A DNA stretch of 64,000 bases from Skermanella sp. TT6 (GTDB lineage Bacteria; Pseudomonadota; Alphaproteobacteria; Azospirillales; Azospirillaceae): positions 1-64,000 of the forward strand of contig NZ_CP067420.1 of the NCBI RefSeq assembly GCF_016653635.2, written 5' to 3'. The notes under the pieces are model-generated. The model was not told where the DNA came from and ran no database searches. It worked only from the letters and a program-made list of their open reading frames with translations. Below, piece by piece: positions 47,307 through 56,479 of the stretch; positions within the stretch are counted from its first letter, which is position 1, and each line of letters begins with the position of its first letter. Made by a program: the position numbers and the translations under genes.

Positions 47307-48722
47307 TCAATGCATCGGGGGAGCCGCGGCGGCGTCCCGCGCAAGCCCGGACTCGGCGGCCTCGTCGCGGAGCGGCGCCAGCAGCATGCCCTCCACCGCC
47401 GGGATCAGGTCGGAGATCACGACGCGCTCGCCCGGCCTCAGCCCTTCCGCCACCGTTATGAAACCGCCATGGGCGTCGGCGACCGTGACGCGGCGGATCT
47501 CCAGCCGGTCGTCCCGGGTGGCGACATGGACATGGTCTCCGGGCTGGAGGGCCGCCCGGGGGATCACCGGCACCGGCGGGCCGGGGGGAGCCTTCAATTC
47601 GACCTCGACGAACATGCCCTTGGTCAGCGGCGGCCGGATCCCCGGGATCGCCCTGGCATAGGGTTGGTCCACCACGACCATGACGTCGATCGTGCGCGTC
47701 TTGGGATCGACGCCGTCGCCCATCCGGGCGAACCGGGCGGGCCACTCGGCCGACAGGGTGCCGGTGCGCAGCCGGACCGTCGCCTCCAGCCCGAGCCGGT
47801 CGAGCGGTGGAAGCCCGCGGTCGGGTTCGACCGATCCTCCCCCGAGCAGGCCGGCGACCAGGGGGCGCAGCCGGTCGAGCGGCACCTGGGCCGGCACCTC
47901 GGCCAGCTCGATCCCGTCGGCGCCGGCAAGCTGCGTGCCGGGGGCGGCGTACTGGCCGCGCTCCACCGAGACCTCGTTGATCCGGCCGGCGAAGGGCATG
48001 CGGATCTCCGTCCGCTCCAGGGCCAGCCGGGCCTCGGCCAGCTGGGAGTCCTGGAGCGCGGCCGTGGCCCGCAGCTGGTCGCGCTGGCTGGGGATCAGGT
48101 CCAGCGAGGTCTGCTGGCCCTGGAGCCGCTGGCGCTGGGCCAGCATCGAGTTGAGCGCCTGGTCGAGCGCCGACTGGCTGCCGGCGCCGGAGGCCTGCAG
48201 GTTGCGCTTGCGCTCCACGTCCTGGGTCGTGACGGCCAGCGCCTCCCGCTCGATCGCGACCGCCTGGCGGAGGTTCTCCTCCCGGACGTCCAATTCCCGG
48301 ATCTGCGCCTCGACGGAACGCCGCTGCGCCTCCATCCGGGCGATCGCCAGCTGGTAGTCGGCTGGATCGATCCGAACCAGCAGGGCGCCGGCAGGCAGCA
48401 GGGCACCGCGCTTCAGGTCGGGATGGGTCTCGACGACGGTGCCGCCGACCTGGGCGATCGCGGTCCAGACCCGGTCGGGCCGCACCGTGCCGAACCCGGT
48501 GGCGCGCGGGGCCACGGGAAGGGCCGCGACCTCGATCACCCGTGCAGGCCGGGCGGTCTCGGCCCGCTCGACCTGGACGGGCGCCGCCTTGTCGCGGGCG
48601 AAACTGAAGAAGACGAAGGCGCCCAGCAGGATGGGCGGGAGGATCAGGAGGCGGCGCCACCACGACCTGCCTGTCGCCCCCGGGGCGGGGACCCGGTTTT
48701 CCCCGGGCCGGCTGGCGGACAT
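47307..48722 (-). CDS. RND efflux periplasmic adaptor (membrane fusion protein)
   Basis: A 471-residue HlyD/AcrA-family adaptor. An N-terminal membrane anchor (LLILPPILLGAFVFFSF, about 26-42) is followed by the lipoyl half-motif VGGTVVETHPDLKRGALLPAGALLVRID, an alpha-helical hairpin (about 125-225), the second lipoyl half (ALERTEIRMPFAGRINEVSVERGQYAAPGTQLA) and beta-barrel/membrane-proximal domains (GMFVEVELKA, VPRAALQP-like region). It delivers substrate between the RND permease and an outer-membrane channel. It lies directly upstream of the permease gene in the same operon. Confidence 0.94.
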   Translation of the reverse strand: MSASRPGENRVPAPGATGRSWWRRLLILPPILLGAFVFFSFARDKAAPVQVERAETARPARVIEVAALPVAPRATGFGTVRPDRVWTAIAQVGGTVVETHPDLKRGALLPAGALLVRIDPADYQLAIARMEAQRRSVEAQIRELDVREENLRQAVAIEREALAVTTQDVERKRNLQASGAGSQSALDQALNSMLAQRQRLQGQQTSLDLIPSQRDQLRATAALQDSQLAEARLALERTEIRMPFAGRINEVSVERGQYAAPGTQLAGADGIELAEVPAQVPLDRLRPLVAGLLGGGSVEPDRGLPPLDRLGLEATVRLRTGTLSAEWPARFARMGDGVDPKTRTIDVMVVVDQPYARAIPGIRPPLTKGMFVEVELKAPPGPPVPVIPRAALQPGDHVHVATRDDRLEIRRVTVADAHGGFITVAEGLRPGERVVISDLIPAVEGMLLAPLRDEAAESGLARDAAAAPPMH

Positions 48723-48854
48723 GGCGGAGTTCCTCGGACAAATCGTTTCAGGTTACGCTAATGTACCCGAAGGGAACGATCGGCGCTCACCTGAAAATGT
48801 CGCAGGGCCGCCCCTTTGCCAAGGGCGGCCCCGGACATGCGCGTCAAGAGGACG

Positions 48855-49877
48855 TCAGCGGGCGGTGGCGGGCACCTCCTCCGCCTTGGGTCCGCCACCG
48901 CCGCCGCCGCCACGGGTCATGACCAGGGACACGATCACGCCGGCGGCGAGCAGGCCGAAGGTGACCGACAGGGAGATCACCGGGTCCAGCTTGCCGTAGA
49001 ACTGGTTGTAGAAGATCTTGCCGCCGATGAAGACCAGGACCAGCGACAGCGCGTACTTGAGGTAATGGAACCGGTGGACCATCGCCGCCAGCGCGAAGTA
49101 GAGCGCCCGCAGGCCCAGGATCGCGAAGATGTTGCTGGTATAGACGATGAACGGGTCGGTCGTGATCGCGAAGATCGCGGGCACGCTGTCCACCGCGAAG
49201 ACCAGGTCGGCGAACTCGATCAGCACCAGCGCCAGGAACAGCGGCGTCACGAACCGCACCATCCGGCCCGATCCTTTCGGATCCGGAAGCTTCACGAAGA
49301 ACTTTTCGCCGTGGAGCTTGTCGGTCACGTTGAGCCGCCTGCGCAGGAACTTCAGGATCGGGTTCTTCTCGATGTCCGGCATGTTGTCGGACACCAGCAG
49401 CATCTTGACGCCGGTGACCAGCAGGAAGGCGCCGAAGATGAACAGGATCCAGTCGAACTCGGTGACCAGGGCGGCGCCCAGGCCGATCATGATGCCGCGC
49501 AGGACGATGACGCCCAGGATGCCCCAGACCAGCACCCGGTGCTGGTAGAGCCGGGGAATGGCGAAGTAGCTGAAGATCAGCGATATGACGAACACGTTGT
49601 CCATCGCCAGGCTCTTCTCGACGAAGAAGCCGGTGAAGTACTGCATGCCCGGCTCGGGACCGAAATACCACCAGACCCAGGTGCCGAACAGGCAGCCCAT
49701 GGCGATGTAGCCGGCACTCAGCCAGAGGCTCTCGACGATGCCGATTTCATGCGTCTTGCGGTGGAGAACGCCGAGGTCGAAGGCCAGGAGGGCGATGACG
49801 ATGGCGATGAAGGTGAACCAGATCCAGGCGGGTTTGCCGAGGAAGTCCGCCGAAAGGACGGCGAGAAGGGCGTCCAT
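48855..49877 (-). CDS. TerC/Alx family integral membrane protein
   Basis: A 340-residue membrane protein of the TerC superfamily, in the branch of Alx (a manganese/pH-linked exporter). Eight or nine helices. Conserved acid residues within the membrane are in FVEKSLAMDNVFVISLIF and LVLIEFADLVFAVDSVPAIFAI. The C-terminus is a Gly-rich, disordered tail. ATG 49877 (MDALLAVLSADF) is used; an upstream ATG at 49934 would add 19 Gln/Arg-rich residues. Tellurite or metal efflux is inferred from family. No yybP-ykoY riboswitch core was found upstream. Confidence 0.92.
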   Translation of the reverse strand: MDALLAVLSADFLGKPAWIWFTFIAIVIALLAFDLGVLHRKTHEIGIVESLWLSAGYIAMGCLFGTWVWWYFGPEPGMQYFTGFFVEKSLAMDNVFVISLIFSYFAIPRLYQHRVLVWGILGVIVLRGIMIGLGAALVTEFDWILFIFGAFLLVTGVKMLLVSDNMPDIEKNPILKFLRRRLNVTDKLHGEKFFVKLPDPKGSGRMVRFVTPLFLALVLIEFADLVFAVDSVPAIFAITTDPFIVYTSNIFAILGLRALYFALAAMVHRFHYLKYALSLVLVFIGGKIFYNQFYGKLDPVISLSVTFGLLAAGVIVSLVMTRGGGGGGGPKAEEVPATAR

Positions 49878-50068
49878 GTGCCGAATGACCCGTTTACGCT
49901 GCTGCGTCGGCTGTTGCTGACGAAGGTCCGACATCACGGCCGACGCCTCGGCCGCCAGCGGGGCCCGGACCCTTGCGCTTTGGCCTAGCCGAGATGGCCC
50001 CGGGAACCCATCGGCACAAGTCCCCGGGACCCGAAAGATGGCCAAATGAAGGACAATGGCGACGGAAA

Positions 50069-51940
50069 TCAGGCGGGCGGGAGCGCCGGGCCGGACGGCG
50101 GCGCGGGACGCAGGGCCACGGTGAAGACGGCGCCCCCCTGCTCGTGGTTGGCGGCGGCGATCCGGCCGCCGAAGTCCTGGACGATGCCGTAGCTGATCGA
50201 CAGGCCGAGCCCCAGCCCCACCCCGACCTCCTTGGTGGTGAAGAACGGGTCGAACAGCCGGGGCAGGTCGTCCTCCGGGATGCCGGGGCCCGTGTCGCGA
50301 ACCTTCAGCAGGACATGTCCGTCCTCCTGTTCCAGGCTGACGGCGACGAGCCGGCGGTTGCGGGCGGAAACCGCGTCCAGCGCGTTGCGCAGCAGGTTGA
50401 CGATCACCTGCTCCAGCCGGGCCTCGTCGGCCAGCACCATCGGGAGCGGTCCTTGCGTGGCCTCGTCCGGCATTTCGAGCACCATGTCGGCGCCCAGCGC
50501 GGCGGCCTGGGCGCCCAGCAGAGCCATGGACCGATCTACCGCGAGGCGGGGGGAGACGGGACCGAGCATGCCGGACGATTTGCGGGCGAAGGTCTTGAGC
50601 TGCCGGGTGATGGTTGCCACCCGCTCGGTCAGGCCCGTGATCTCCAGCAGGTTGCCGCGCACCAAGTCCAGGCGCCCGCGGTCCAGCAGCAGCGCGGCGT
50701 TCTCCGCGTAGGACCGGATCGCGGAGATCGGCTGGTTCACCTCGTGGACGATCCCCGCGGCCATCTGGCCGAGAGCCGCCAGCTTCGCCGCCTGGATCAG
50801 GTCCTCCTGGGCGCGGCGCGCCGCCTGTTCCGCCCGCCCGCGCTCCGCGATCTCGTCCGTCAGGCGCAGGTTGGCCGAGCTCAGCTCGGCGGTCCGCTCG
50901 GTGACCCGGTGCTCCAGCATCAGCTGGGCGCGCCGCTGGTATTCCAGCCGCTCCGCCAGTGCCAGGCGGCGCTGGAGAACCACCAGCCCGGCCGCCAGCA
51001 GCAGGAGCGTCGCGATGCCGGCGACGAGGCCGGCCGACCGGGCGCGGGCATCGGCCGGCCTGCTGTCGAGCGCCACATGGACCTTCCAGTCCGTGTCCGG
51101 GACCGGCCCGCGGTGCACCAGCGCGCTGTCCAGCGGGGGCAGGGGCTCCAGGCCGGTGCCCTCGTACTGCTGGCTTGCCTCGAACTCGCGCCGGACCTCC
51201 GGGGGGAGCGGCGCCAGGGTGCGGAAGCGCCAGTCCGGGACGTTGGTGATGAAGACGACCCCGCGGCGGTCGGTGACGAAGACCCGTTCGCCGGCCATGT
51301 CGTGCCAGGTCGCCTCCAGCGGTTCCATGGCGACCTTGGCGACCACCACGCCGACCGTGTGGTGCTCCGCCCATACGGGGGCCCAGACCGGATAGGCGAT
51401 GTAGTAGCCGGGCTTCTGCGAAGTCGTTCCCATCGCGAAATAACGCCCGACGCGCCCCGCCAGCGCCTCGCGGAAATAGGGCCGGAAGGCGAAGTTGCGG
51501 CCGATGAAGCTGGTCTCCTCGGTCCAGTTGCTCGACGCCAGCGTGGTGCCGTCGCGCGCCATGACGTAGAGCGCCGACAGCGACGCCCCGGCGTTCAGCG
51601 CCGCCAGCTTGCGGTCGACCCGGTCGACCAGGGCTGCGTCGCGCGGCGAGGCGAGCAGGGCCGCCACGTCGGGGTCCCAGGCCAGCGTCAGCGGCAGGAC
51701 GCGGTACTTCTCGATCTCCGCGGTCAGGGTGGCGGTATAGAGCGACAGCCGCGCCTGCGCCGTTTCGGCCAGTTCCTCCAGCGCCTCCCCCCGCGCCCAC
51801 TCCGCCGCGAACCAGGATGCGGGCGGCACCAGCGCGCAGGCCGCCAGGGCCAGGGCCGCCGCGAGCCCCCGGAAGCCGCGCGGGAGGGCTCCCGGCCATG
51901 CCGGGCGCCACGCGGCCCATTGCTTGATCGACCTGGTCAA
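50069..51940 (-). CDS. DctB-like sensor histidine kinase
   Basis: A 623-residue inner-membrane kinase. TM1 is at about 25-45, a double-Cache periplasmic domain follows (about 50-295; ASNWTEETSFIGRNFAFRPYFREAL is the DctB-type ligand-binding region), TM2 is near 305-325, a coiled coil comes next, and the kinase core has His399 in AAGIVHEVNQPISAIRSYAEN. ATP-binding boxes include NLLRNALDAV, DTGPGIPEDDL and GLGLSISYGIV. The DctB family senses C4-dicarboxylates with DctD. No DctD-type regulator is adjacent, which is unusual. Cotranscription with the RlmI-like gene 61 bases upstream is possible. Confidence 0.9.
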   Translation of the reverse strand: MTRSIKQWAAWRPAWPGALPRGFRGLAAALALAACALVPPASWFAAEWARGEALEELAETAQARLSLYTATLTAEIEKYRVLPLTLAWDPDVAALLASPRDAALVDRVDRKLAALNAGASLSALYVMARDGTTLASSNWTEETSFIGRNFAFRPYFREALAGRVGRYFAMGTTSQKPGYYIAYPVWAPVWAEHHTVGVVVAKVAMEPLEATWHDMAGERVFVTDRRGVVFITNVPDWRFRTLAPLPPEVRREFEASQQYEGTGLEPLPPLDSALVHRGPVPDTDWKVHVALDSRPADARARSAGLVAGIATLLLLAAGLVVLQRRLALAERLEYQRRAQLMLEHRVTERTAELSSANLRLTDEIAERGRAEQAARRAQEDLIQAAKLAALGQMAAGIVHEVNQPISAIRSYAENAALLLDRGRLDLVRGNLLEITGLTERVATITRQLKTFARKSSGMLGPVSPRLAVDRSMALLGAQAAALGADMVLEMPDEATQGPLPMVLADEARLEQVIVNLLRNALDAVSARNRRLVAVSLEQEDGHVLLKVRDTGPGIPEDDLPRLFDPFFTTKEVGVGLGLGLSISYGIVQDFGGRIAAANHEQGGAVFTVALRPAPPSGPALPPA

Positions 51941-52001
51941 GGCGTTCCGCCTTTCTTGTTCCGCGGGCGGAAGGACCGCCGGCGCCGGCCCGGTCCCGGC
52001 A

Positions 52002-53198
52002 TCAGTCCAGTTGCAGCACCTGCGCCTTCAGGTAGGCGGTCTCCGGCAGGTACGGATGCACCGGGTGGTCGGGCGCGGCGCCGCCGGTCCGCAGGATCCG
52101 CCCCGAGCGCCGGGCGTCGCCCAGGCCCCGGGAGACCTGCTCGGCGAACAGCGGCACGTCCACATTGTGGCTGCACGAGGCGACCAGCAGGAAGCCGCCC
52201 GGCGCCGTGATCGAGGCGGCCAGCCGCGTCATCTTGCGATAGGCCCGGGTCCCGGCATGCAGGTCCTTCTTCGATTTCACGAAGGCCGGCGGGTCGGCGA
52301 TCACCACGCCGAACCGCTCGCCGGCGGCAGCCAGCCGTTCCAGCTCCTCGAAGGCGTCGGCCCGGCGGAACTCGCACAGGCCGGCGACGCCGTTGGCCTC
52401 GGCGGCGCGGGCGCCGTTGGCGAGCGCCGCTTCCGACCGGTCCACCGCGACGACCGAGGCGGCGCCTCCCTTGGCGCACTGCACCGCGAAGCCGCCGTTG
52501 TAGCTGTAGAAGTCGATCACCCGCGCGCCGCGCGCCAGCGCCGCGATCGCCGCGCGGTTGTCGCGCTGGTCGTAGAACCAGCCGGTCTTCTGCCCGGCGC
52601 CCGGATCGGCGAAGAAGATGCTGCCGTTCTCCTCCAGCCGGATCGGGCCGTCCAGCGCCCCCTTGGCGACCCTGACCTCGCCGCCCAGGCCTTCGAGCCC
52701 GCGCGCCGGGCTGTCGTTGCGCAGGACCACCGCGGCGGGGGACAGCACCTCGTCCAGCGCCTCCAGCAAGGCGGGAGTCAGCCGGTCCATCCCGGCGGAA
52801 TTCGCCTGGACGACCACGGTGTCGCCGAAGCGGTCGACCACCAGGGCCGGCAGCCCGTCGGCCTCGGCATGGACCAGCCGGTAGAACGGCCGGCCGTAGA
52901 GCCGCTCGCGCAGGTCGAGCGCCCGGCGCAGCCGCTCCGCCAGGAAGCCGCGGTCGACCTGCGCCTCCGGGTCTCGCGCCAGCATCCGCGTGCAGATCAG
53001 CGTGTGCGGGTTGAAGGTGGCGGCGCCCAGCGGCGCGCCGTCGTGGGTGACCACCCGGACGACGCTGCCCGGCGGGATCGCCTTGGCCGTGTTGTCCATG
53101 TGGATCTCGTTGGAATAGACCCAGGGATGGCCGTGCTGGACCCGCTTGTGCCGGCTCGGCTGCAGGCGGATGGTCGGTCGGGGGGCAATGTCGCTCAT
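52002..53198 (-). CDS. Class I SAM-dependent rRNA methyltransferase (RlmI-like)
   Basis: A 398-residue protein with an N-terminal PUA domain (about 1-75; RLQPSRHKRVQHGHPWVYSNEI), a linking region, and the methyltransferase domain with RVIDFYSYNGGFAVQCAKGGA near 230 and the NPPY-type catalytic motif IADPPAFVKSKKDL near 299. The tail SCSHNVDVPLFAEQV is typical of RlmI, which makes m5C in 23S rRNA. The ATG at 53198 is supported by the conserved start. Target specificity is inferred. Confidence 0.92.
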   Translation of the reverse strand: MSDIAPRPTIRLQPSRHKRVQHGHPWVYSNEIHMDNTAKAIPPGSVVRVVTHDGAPLGAATFNPHTLICTRMLARDPEAQVDRGFLAERLRRALDLRERLYGRPFYRLVHAEADGLPALVVDRFGDTVVVQANSAGMDRLTPALLEALDEVLSPAAVVLRNDSPARGLEGLGGEVRVAKGALDGPIRLEENGSIFFADPGAGQKTGWFYDQRDNRAAIAALARGARVIDFYSYNGGFAVQCAKGGAASVVAVDRSEAALANGARAAEANGVAGLCEFRRADAFEELERLAAAGERFGVVIADPPAFVKSKKDLHAGTRAYRKMTRLAASITAPGGFLLVASCSHNVDVPLFAEQVSRGLGDARRSGRILRTGGAAPDHPVHPYLPETAYLKAQVLQLD

Positions 53199-53248
53199 GG
53201 CCCGCAGTCTAGCGGCTGCCGGCGCCCTGGCAACAGCGAGAGGCCCCC

Positions 53249-53794
53249 CTAATGGTCGTTGGCCACGTCCAGCGCCACGGGCGCCATGTCGATCATCAGC
53301 TTGCACAGCCTCAGGGTCTCGACGGCGTGGCCGGCTTCCCGGAAGCTGTTCAGCAGCCAGTTGCAGTATTCCGGCAGGCTCGAATAGTCGTCCGGCAGGT
53401 TGGTGTGGATCGCGGCGCAGCCGAGGTCGTCGGCGATCCTGTCCATCGCGCCGAGCAGCGCGTCGGCGGCGCCCGCCAGGTCGAACAGGTCGAGCACGAT
53501 GAAGTTCTCGACCGCCAGCACCCGGCCGTGCCGCAGATGGTTCTCCACCGCGTAGCTGAACAGGCCGTGGATATAGCCGCGGGCGTTCTGCACGGTCATG
53601 ATTCCCCGGGACCGGGTCCGATTCTTCCCCGAGGGGGAATGGCCGCCGGTTTCAAGCTCCGGAACCGCCAGGACGGCTGCGGCAAAATCGCGCCATCGCT
53701 CGACGTCGAGATCGGGTGCGATCGTCTGCACCACCGGGAAAGCCTGGTCGATCTGACGGCGGGCTAAGGGTTTCGCAACATAAGTGTCGTGCAT
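53249..53794 (-). CDS. GNAT-like protein, possibly low-oxygen regulated
   Basis: A 181-residue protein resembling a GNAT acetyltransferase. The part GYIHGLFSYAVENHLRHGRVLAVENFIVLDLFD gives the strand-strand-helix core, and the N-terminus QIDQAFPVVQTIAPDLDVERWRDFA is of GNAT type. The typical acetyl-CoA loop (RxxGxG/A) is not obvious, so activity is uncertain. Met at 53794 is chosen; the frame is open to 53899. Its start is 68 bases from the FNR-type box that it shares with the divergent ccoN, so low-oxygen control is inferred. Confidence 0.65.
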   Translation of the reverse strand: MHDTYVAKPLARRQIDQAFPVVQTIAPDLDVERWRDFAAAVLAVPELETGGHSPSGKNRTRSRGIMTVQNARGYIHGLFSYAVENHLRHGRVLAVENFIVLDLFDLAGAADALLGAMDRIADDLGCAAIHTNLPDDYSSLPEYCNWLLNSFREAGHAVETLRLCKLMIDMAPVALDVANDH

Positions 53795-53861
53795 GGACGT
53801 CTCGACCACAGGTGCTGGCGTGACGATGGCAGCCCCCGAGCCCGCGGGTCCTTGACGTAGA

Positions 53862-53875
53862 TCAATGTTGCCGGC
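53862..53875. promoter_or_regulatory. FNR/FixK-type box between ccoN and GNAT-like gene
   Basis: TTGACGTAGATCAA fits the FNR/Anr consensus with one change (TTGAC for TTGAT). It lies in the 243-base divergent gap, 163 bases before ccoN. A -10-like CATAGT is at 53888-53893, which would put the box closer than -41.5, so the true start may differ. Low-oxygen induction of cbb3 oxidase is the family norm. Confidence 0.65.
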
Positions 53876-54037
53876 CAGCGGCATCCCCATAGTCCCCACC
53901 CGTCAAAGGGATTTGCGTACGTGCCGCGTGCCGTCGCGGCGGTGCGGACCCGGCACGATGGAATCAAGAGCAACCTTACGGTGGCGAGGAACGACCGGCC
54001 CGTCCGGCCCGGCCCCGCCAGACGGGAGATATAGGTA

Positions 54038-55540
54038 ATGACAGCAGCGACCCTGTCCCACGGTTCGTCCGTGGGAGGCGAGCGGGCAGGTGAGGAGACC
54101 GTCTCGTACAACGAGGCTGTCATCCGCCTGTTCGTCATCGCCACTGTTTTCTGGGGTGTCGTCGGCTTCCTGGTCGGCATCGTGATCGCCCTGCAGCTGG
54201 CGTTCCCGGCGTTGAACCTGGGCCTGGAATGGACCAGCTTCGGCCGCCTGCGGCCGCTGCACACCTCGGCGGTGATCTTCGCCTTCGGCGGCAACGCCCT
54301 GTTCGCCACCTCGCTGTACGTCGTCCAGCGCACCTGCCGGGCTCCGCTCTGGGGCGGGCCGGCGATCGCCAATTTCCTGTTCGTGGGCTACCAGCTCTTC
54401 ATCGTGCTCGCGGCGTCGGGCTACGTGCTGGGCATCACCCAGGGCAAGGAATACGCCGAGCCGGAATGGTACGTGGACCTGTGGCTGACGGTCGTCTGGG
54501 TGGTCTACCTGCTGACCTTCGTCGGCACGATCATGCAGCGGCGCGAGCCCCACATCTACGTCGCCAACTGGTTCTACCTGGCGTTCATCGTGACCATCGC
54601 GATGCTCCACTTGGTCAACAACCTGAACGTCCCGGTCTCGTTCTTCGGCACCGCCAGCTACCCGCTGTTCGCGGGCGTGCAGGGCGCGCTGGTCCAGTGG
54701 TGGTACGGCCACAACGCGGTGGGCTTCTTCCTGACCGCCGGCTTCCTGGGCATGATGTACTACTTCATCCCCAAGCAGGCGGGCCGGCCGGTCTATTCCT
54801 ACCGGCTGTCGATCATCCATTTCTGGTCGCTGATCTTCCTCTACATCTGGGCCGGTCCGCACCACCTGCACTACACGGCCCTGCCGGAATGGGCGCAGAC
54901 GCTGGGCATGACCTTCTCCGTCATGCTGTGGATGCCGTCCTGGGGCGGCATGATCAACGGCATCATGACCCTGTCCGGCGCCTGGGACAAGCTGCGCACC
55001 GACCCGGTGCTGCGCTTCCTGGTCACCTCCGTCGCGTTCTACGGCATGAGCACCTTCGAAGGCCCGGTCATGTCGATCAAGGCGGTCAACGCCCTGTCGC
55101 ACTACACCGACTGGACCGTCGGCCACGTCCACTCCGGCGCGCTCGGCTGGGTCGCCTTCGTCAGCTTCGGCGCGGTGTACTACCTGGTTCCCCAGCTCTG
55201 GAAGGCCCAGCGGCTCTACTCGCTGCGGCTGGTCAGCTATCACTTCTGGACCGCCACCATCGGCATCGTCCTCTACATCACCGCGATGTGGATCTCGGGC
55301 ATCATGCAGGGCCTGATGTGGCGCGCCTACGACAACCTCGGCTTCCTGCAGTACTCGTTCGTCGAGACCGTGGCGGCCATGCATCCCTTCTACGTGATCC
55401 GCGCCATGGGCGGCGTGCTGTTCCTGATCGGCGCCCTGATCATGGTCTACAACCTGTGGCGGACGACCAAGGGCGACATCCGGGTCGAGAAGCCCTACGT
55501 CACCGCTCCGACGCGCAAGTTCGCGCCGGCCGCCGAGTAA
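54038..55540 (+). CDS. ccoN: cbb3-type cytochrome c oxidase subunit I
   Basis: The catalytic subunit with the haem b / haem b3-CuB centre of the high-affinity terminal oxidase of microaerobic respiration. The 500-residue, roughly 12-helix protein has family segments [73 protein letters not shown] (CuB and haem His ligands) and [27 protein letters not shown]. The ATG at 54038 is the start. It is the first gene of ccoNOQP, behind an FNR-type box. Confidence 0.98.
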   Translation: MTAATLSHGSSVGGERAGEETVSYNEAVIRLFVIATVFWGVVGFLVGIVIALQLAFPALNLGLEWTSFGRLRPLHTSAVIFAFGGNALFATSLYVVQRTCRAPLWGGPAIANFLFVGYQLFIVLAASGYVLGITQGKEYAEPEWYVDLWLTVVWVVYLLTFVGTIMQRREPHIYVANWFYLAFIVTIAMLHLVNNLNVPVSFFGTASYPLFAGVQGALVQWWYGHNAVGFFLTAGFLGMMYYFIPKQAGRPVYSYRLSIIHFWSLIFLYIWAGPHHLHYTALPEWAQTLGMTFSVMLWMPSWGGMINGIMTLSGAWDKLRTDPVLRFLVTSVAFYGMSTFEGPVMSIKAVNALSHYTDWTVGHVHSGALGWVAFVSFGAVYYLVPQLWKAQRLYSLRLVSYHFWTATIGIVLYITAMWISGIMQGLMWRAYDNLGFLQYSFVETVAAMHPFYVIRAMGGVLFLIGALIMVYNLWRTTKGDIRVEKPYVTAPTRKFAPAAE

Positions 55541-55552
55541 GGACCCAGCACG

Positions 55553-56302
55553 ATGGCTAGCACCGACAAGAAGTCCGGCCTTTTCAATCACGGGCTGATC
55601 GAAAAGAACGTCACCCTGATGATGGTCCTGATCCTGCTCACCGTCTCCATCGGCGGCCTGGTCGAGATCGTCCCCCTCTTCACCATCGAGACCACCATCG
55701 AGAAGGTGGAGGGGGTCCGCCCCTACACCCCGCTCGAGCAGATGGGCCGCAACATCTATATCCGCGAAGGCTGCTACAACTGCCATAGCCAGCAGGTCCG
55801 TCCGTTCCGCGACGAGGCCGAGCGCTATGGGCACTACAGCCTGGCGGCCGAGAGCATGTACGACCATCCGTTCCAGTGGAGTTCGAAGCGCACCGGCCCG
55901 GACCTCGCCCGGGTCGGCGGCAAATACTCCAACCAGTGGCAGGTCGCCCATCTGGTGGATCCGCGCGCCCTGGTGCCGGAGTCCATCATGCCGGGCTACG
56001 GCTTCCTCCTGGAGCGCCCGCTGAAGTATGCCGACATCAAGGACCATCTGAAGACCCTGAGCATCGTCGGGGTGCCCTACACCTCCGAGCAGATCGACGT
56101 CGCCGCCAAGGACCTGGAGGTCCAGCAGCGTCCCGACGGCGAGACCGACGGCCTCCTGGCCCGCTATCCCAAGGCTGTCGTCGCCGATTTCGACGGCAAC
56201 CCGAAGGTCGTGACCGAGATGGATGCGCTGGTCGCCTACCTCCAGATGCTCGGTACGCTGGTCGATTTCACGAAGTATCAGCCGGCCGATCTCAAGCAAT
56301 AA
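55553..56302 (+). CDS. ccoO: cbb3-type cytochrome c oxidase subunit II
   Basis: A 249-residue mono-haem c subunit. A single N-terminal TM ([25 protein letters not shown]) anchors it. The haem motif CYNCH (Cys74, Cys77, His78) is followed by [47 protein letters not shown], typical of CcoO. It passes electrons from CcoP to CcoN. It follows ccoN by 12 bases. Confidence 0.98.
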   Translation: MASTDKKSGLFNHGLIEKNVTLMMVLILLTVSIGGLVEIVPLFTIETTIEKVEGVRPYTPLEQMGRNIYIREGCYNCHSQQVRPFRDEAERYGHYSLAAESMYDHPFQWSSKRTGPDLARVGGKYSNQWQVAHLVDPRALVPESIMPGYGFLLERPLKYADIKDHLKTLSIVGVPYTSEQIDVAAKDLEVQQRPDGETDGLLARYPKAVVADFDGNPKVVTEMDALVAYLQMLGTLVDFTKYQPADLKQ

Positions 56303-56314
56303 TTGGTGGAACCA

Positions 56315-56476
56315 GTGGATCTGAACGCAATCGCGTCATTTTTGCGCTCCTTCTGGACGGTTTGGTTGATGCTGCTGTTCGTCGGCGTCCTGTTCTGGGC
56401 CTTGCGGCCCAAGAACAAGTCGAAGTTCGACGAGGCCAGCCGCATCCCGTTCAAGGATGAAGGCCAGGAGAAATAG
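56315..56476 (+). CDS. ccoQ: cbb3-type oxidase small subunit CcoQ
   Basis: A 53-residue protein with one TM helix (FWTVWLMLLFVGVLFWALRP) and a charged C-terminus (KNKSKFDEASRIPFKDEG), matching CcoQ. CcoQ stabilises the complex. It begins with GTG 56315 behind a GGTGGA site and lies between ccoO and ccoP with only 3 bases to ccoP. It is too short for most automatic calls. Confidence 0.92.
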   Translation: MDLNAIASFLRSFWTVWLMLLFVGVLFWALRPKNKSKFDEASRIPFKDEGQEK

Positions 56477-56479
56477 GTC

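Noticed and set aside
49878-50068. Possible yybP-ykoY manganese riboswitch before the TerC/Alx gene
   Set aside because: The conserved riboswitch core could not be recognised in this GC-rich leader, although two CCCGGG-containing stretches are present.
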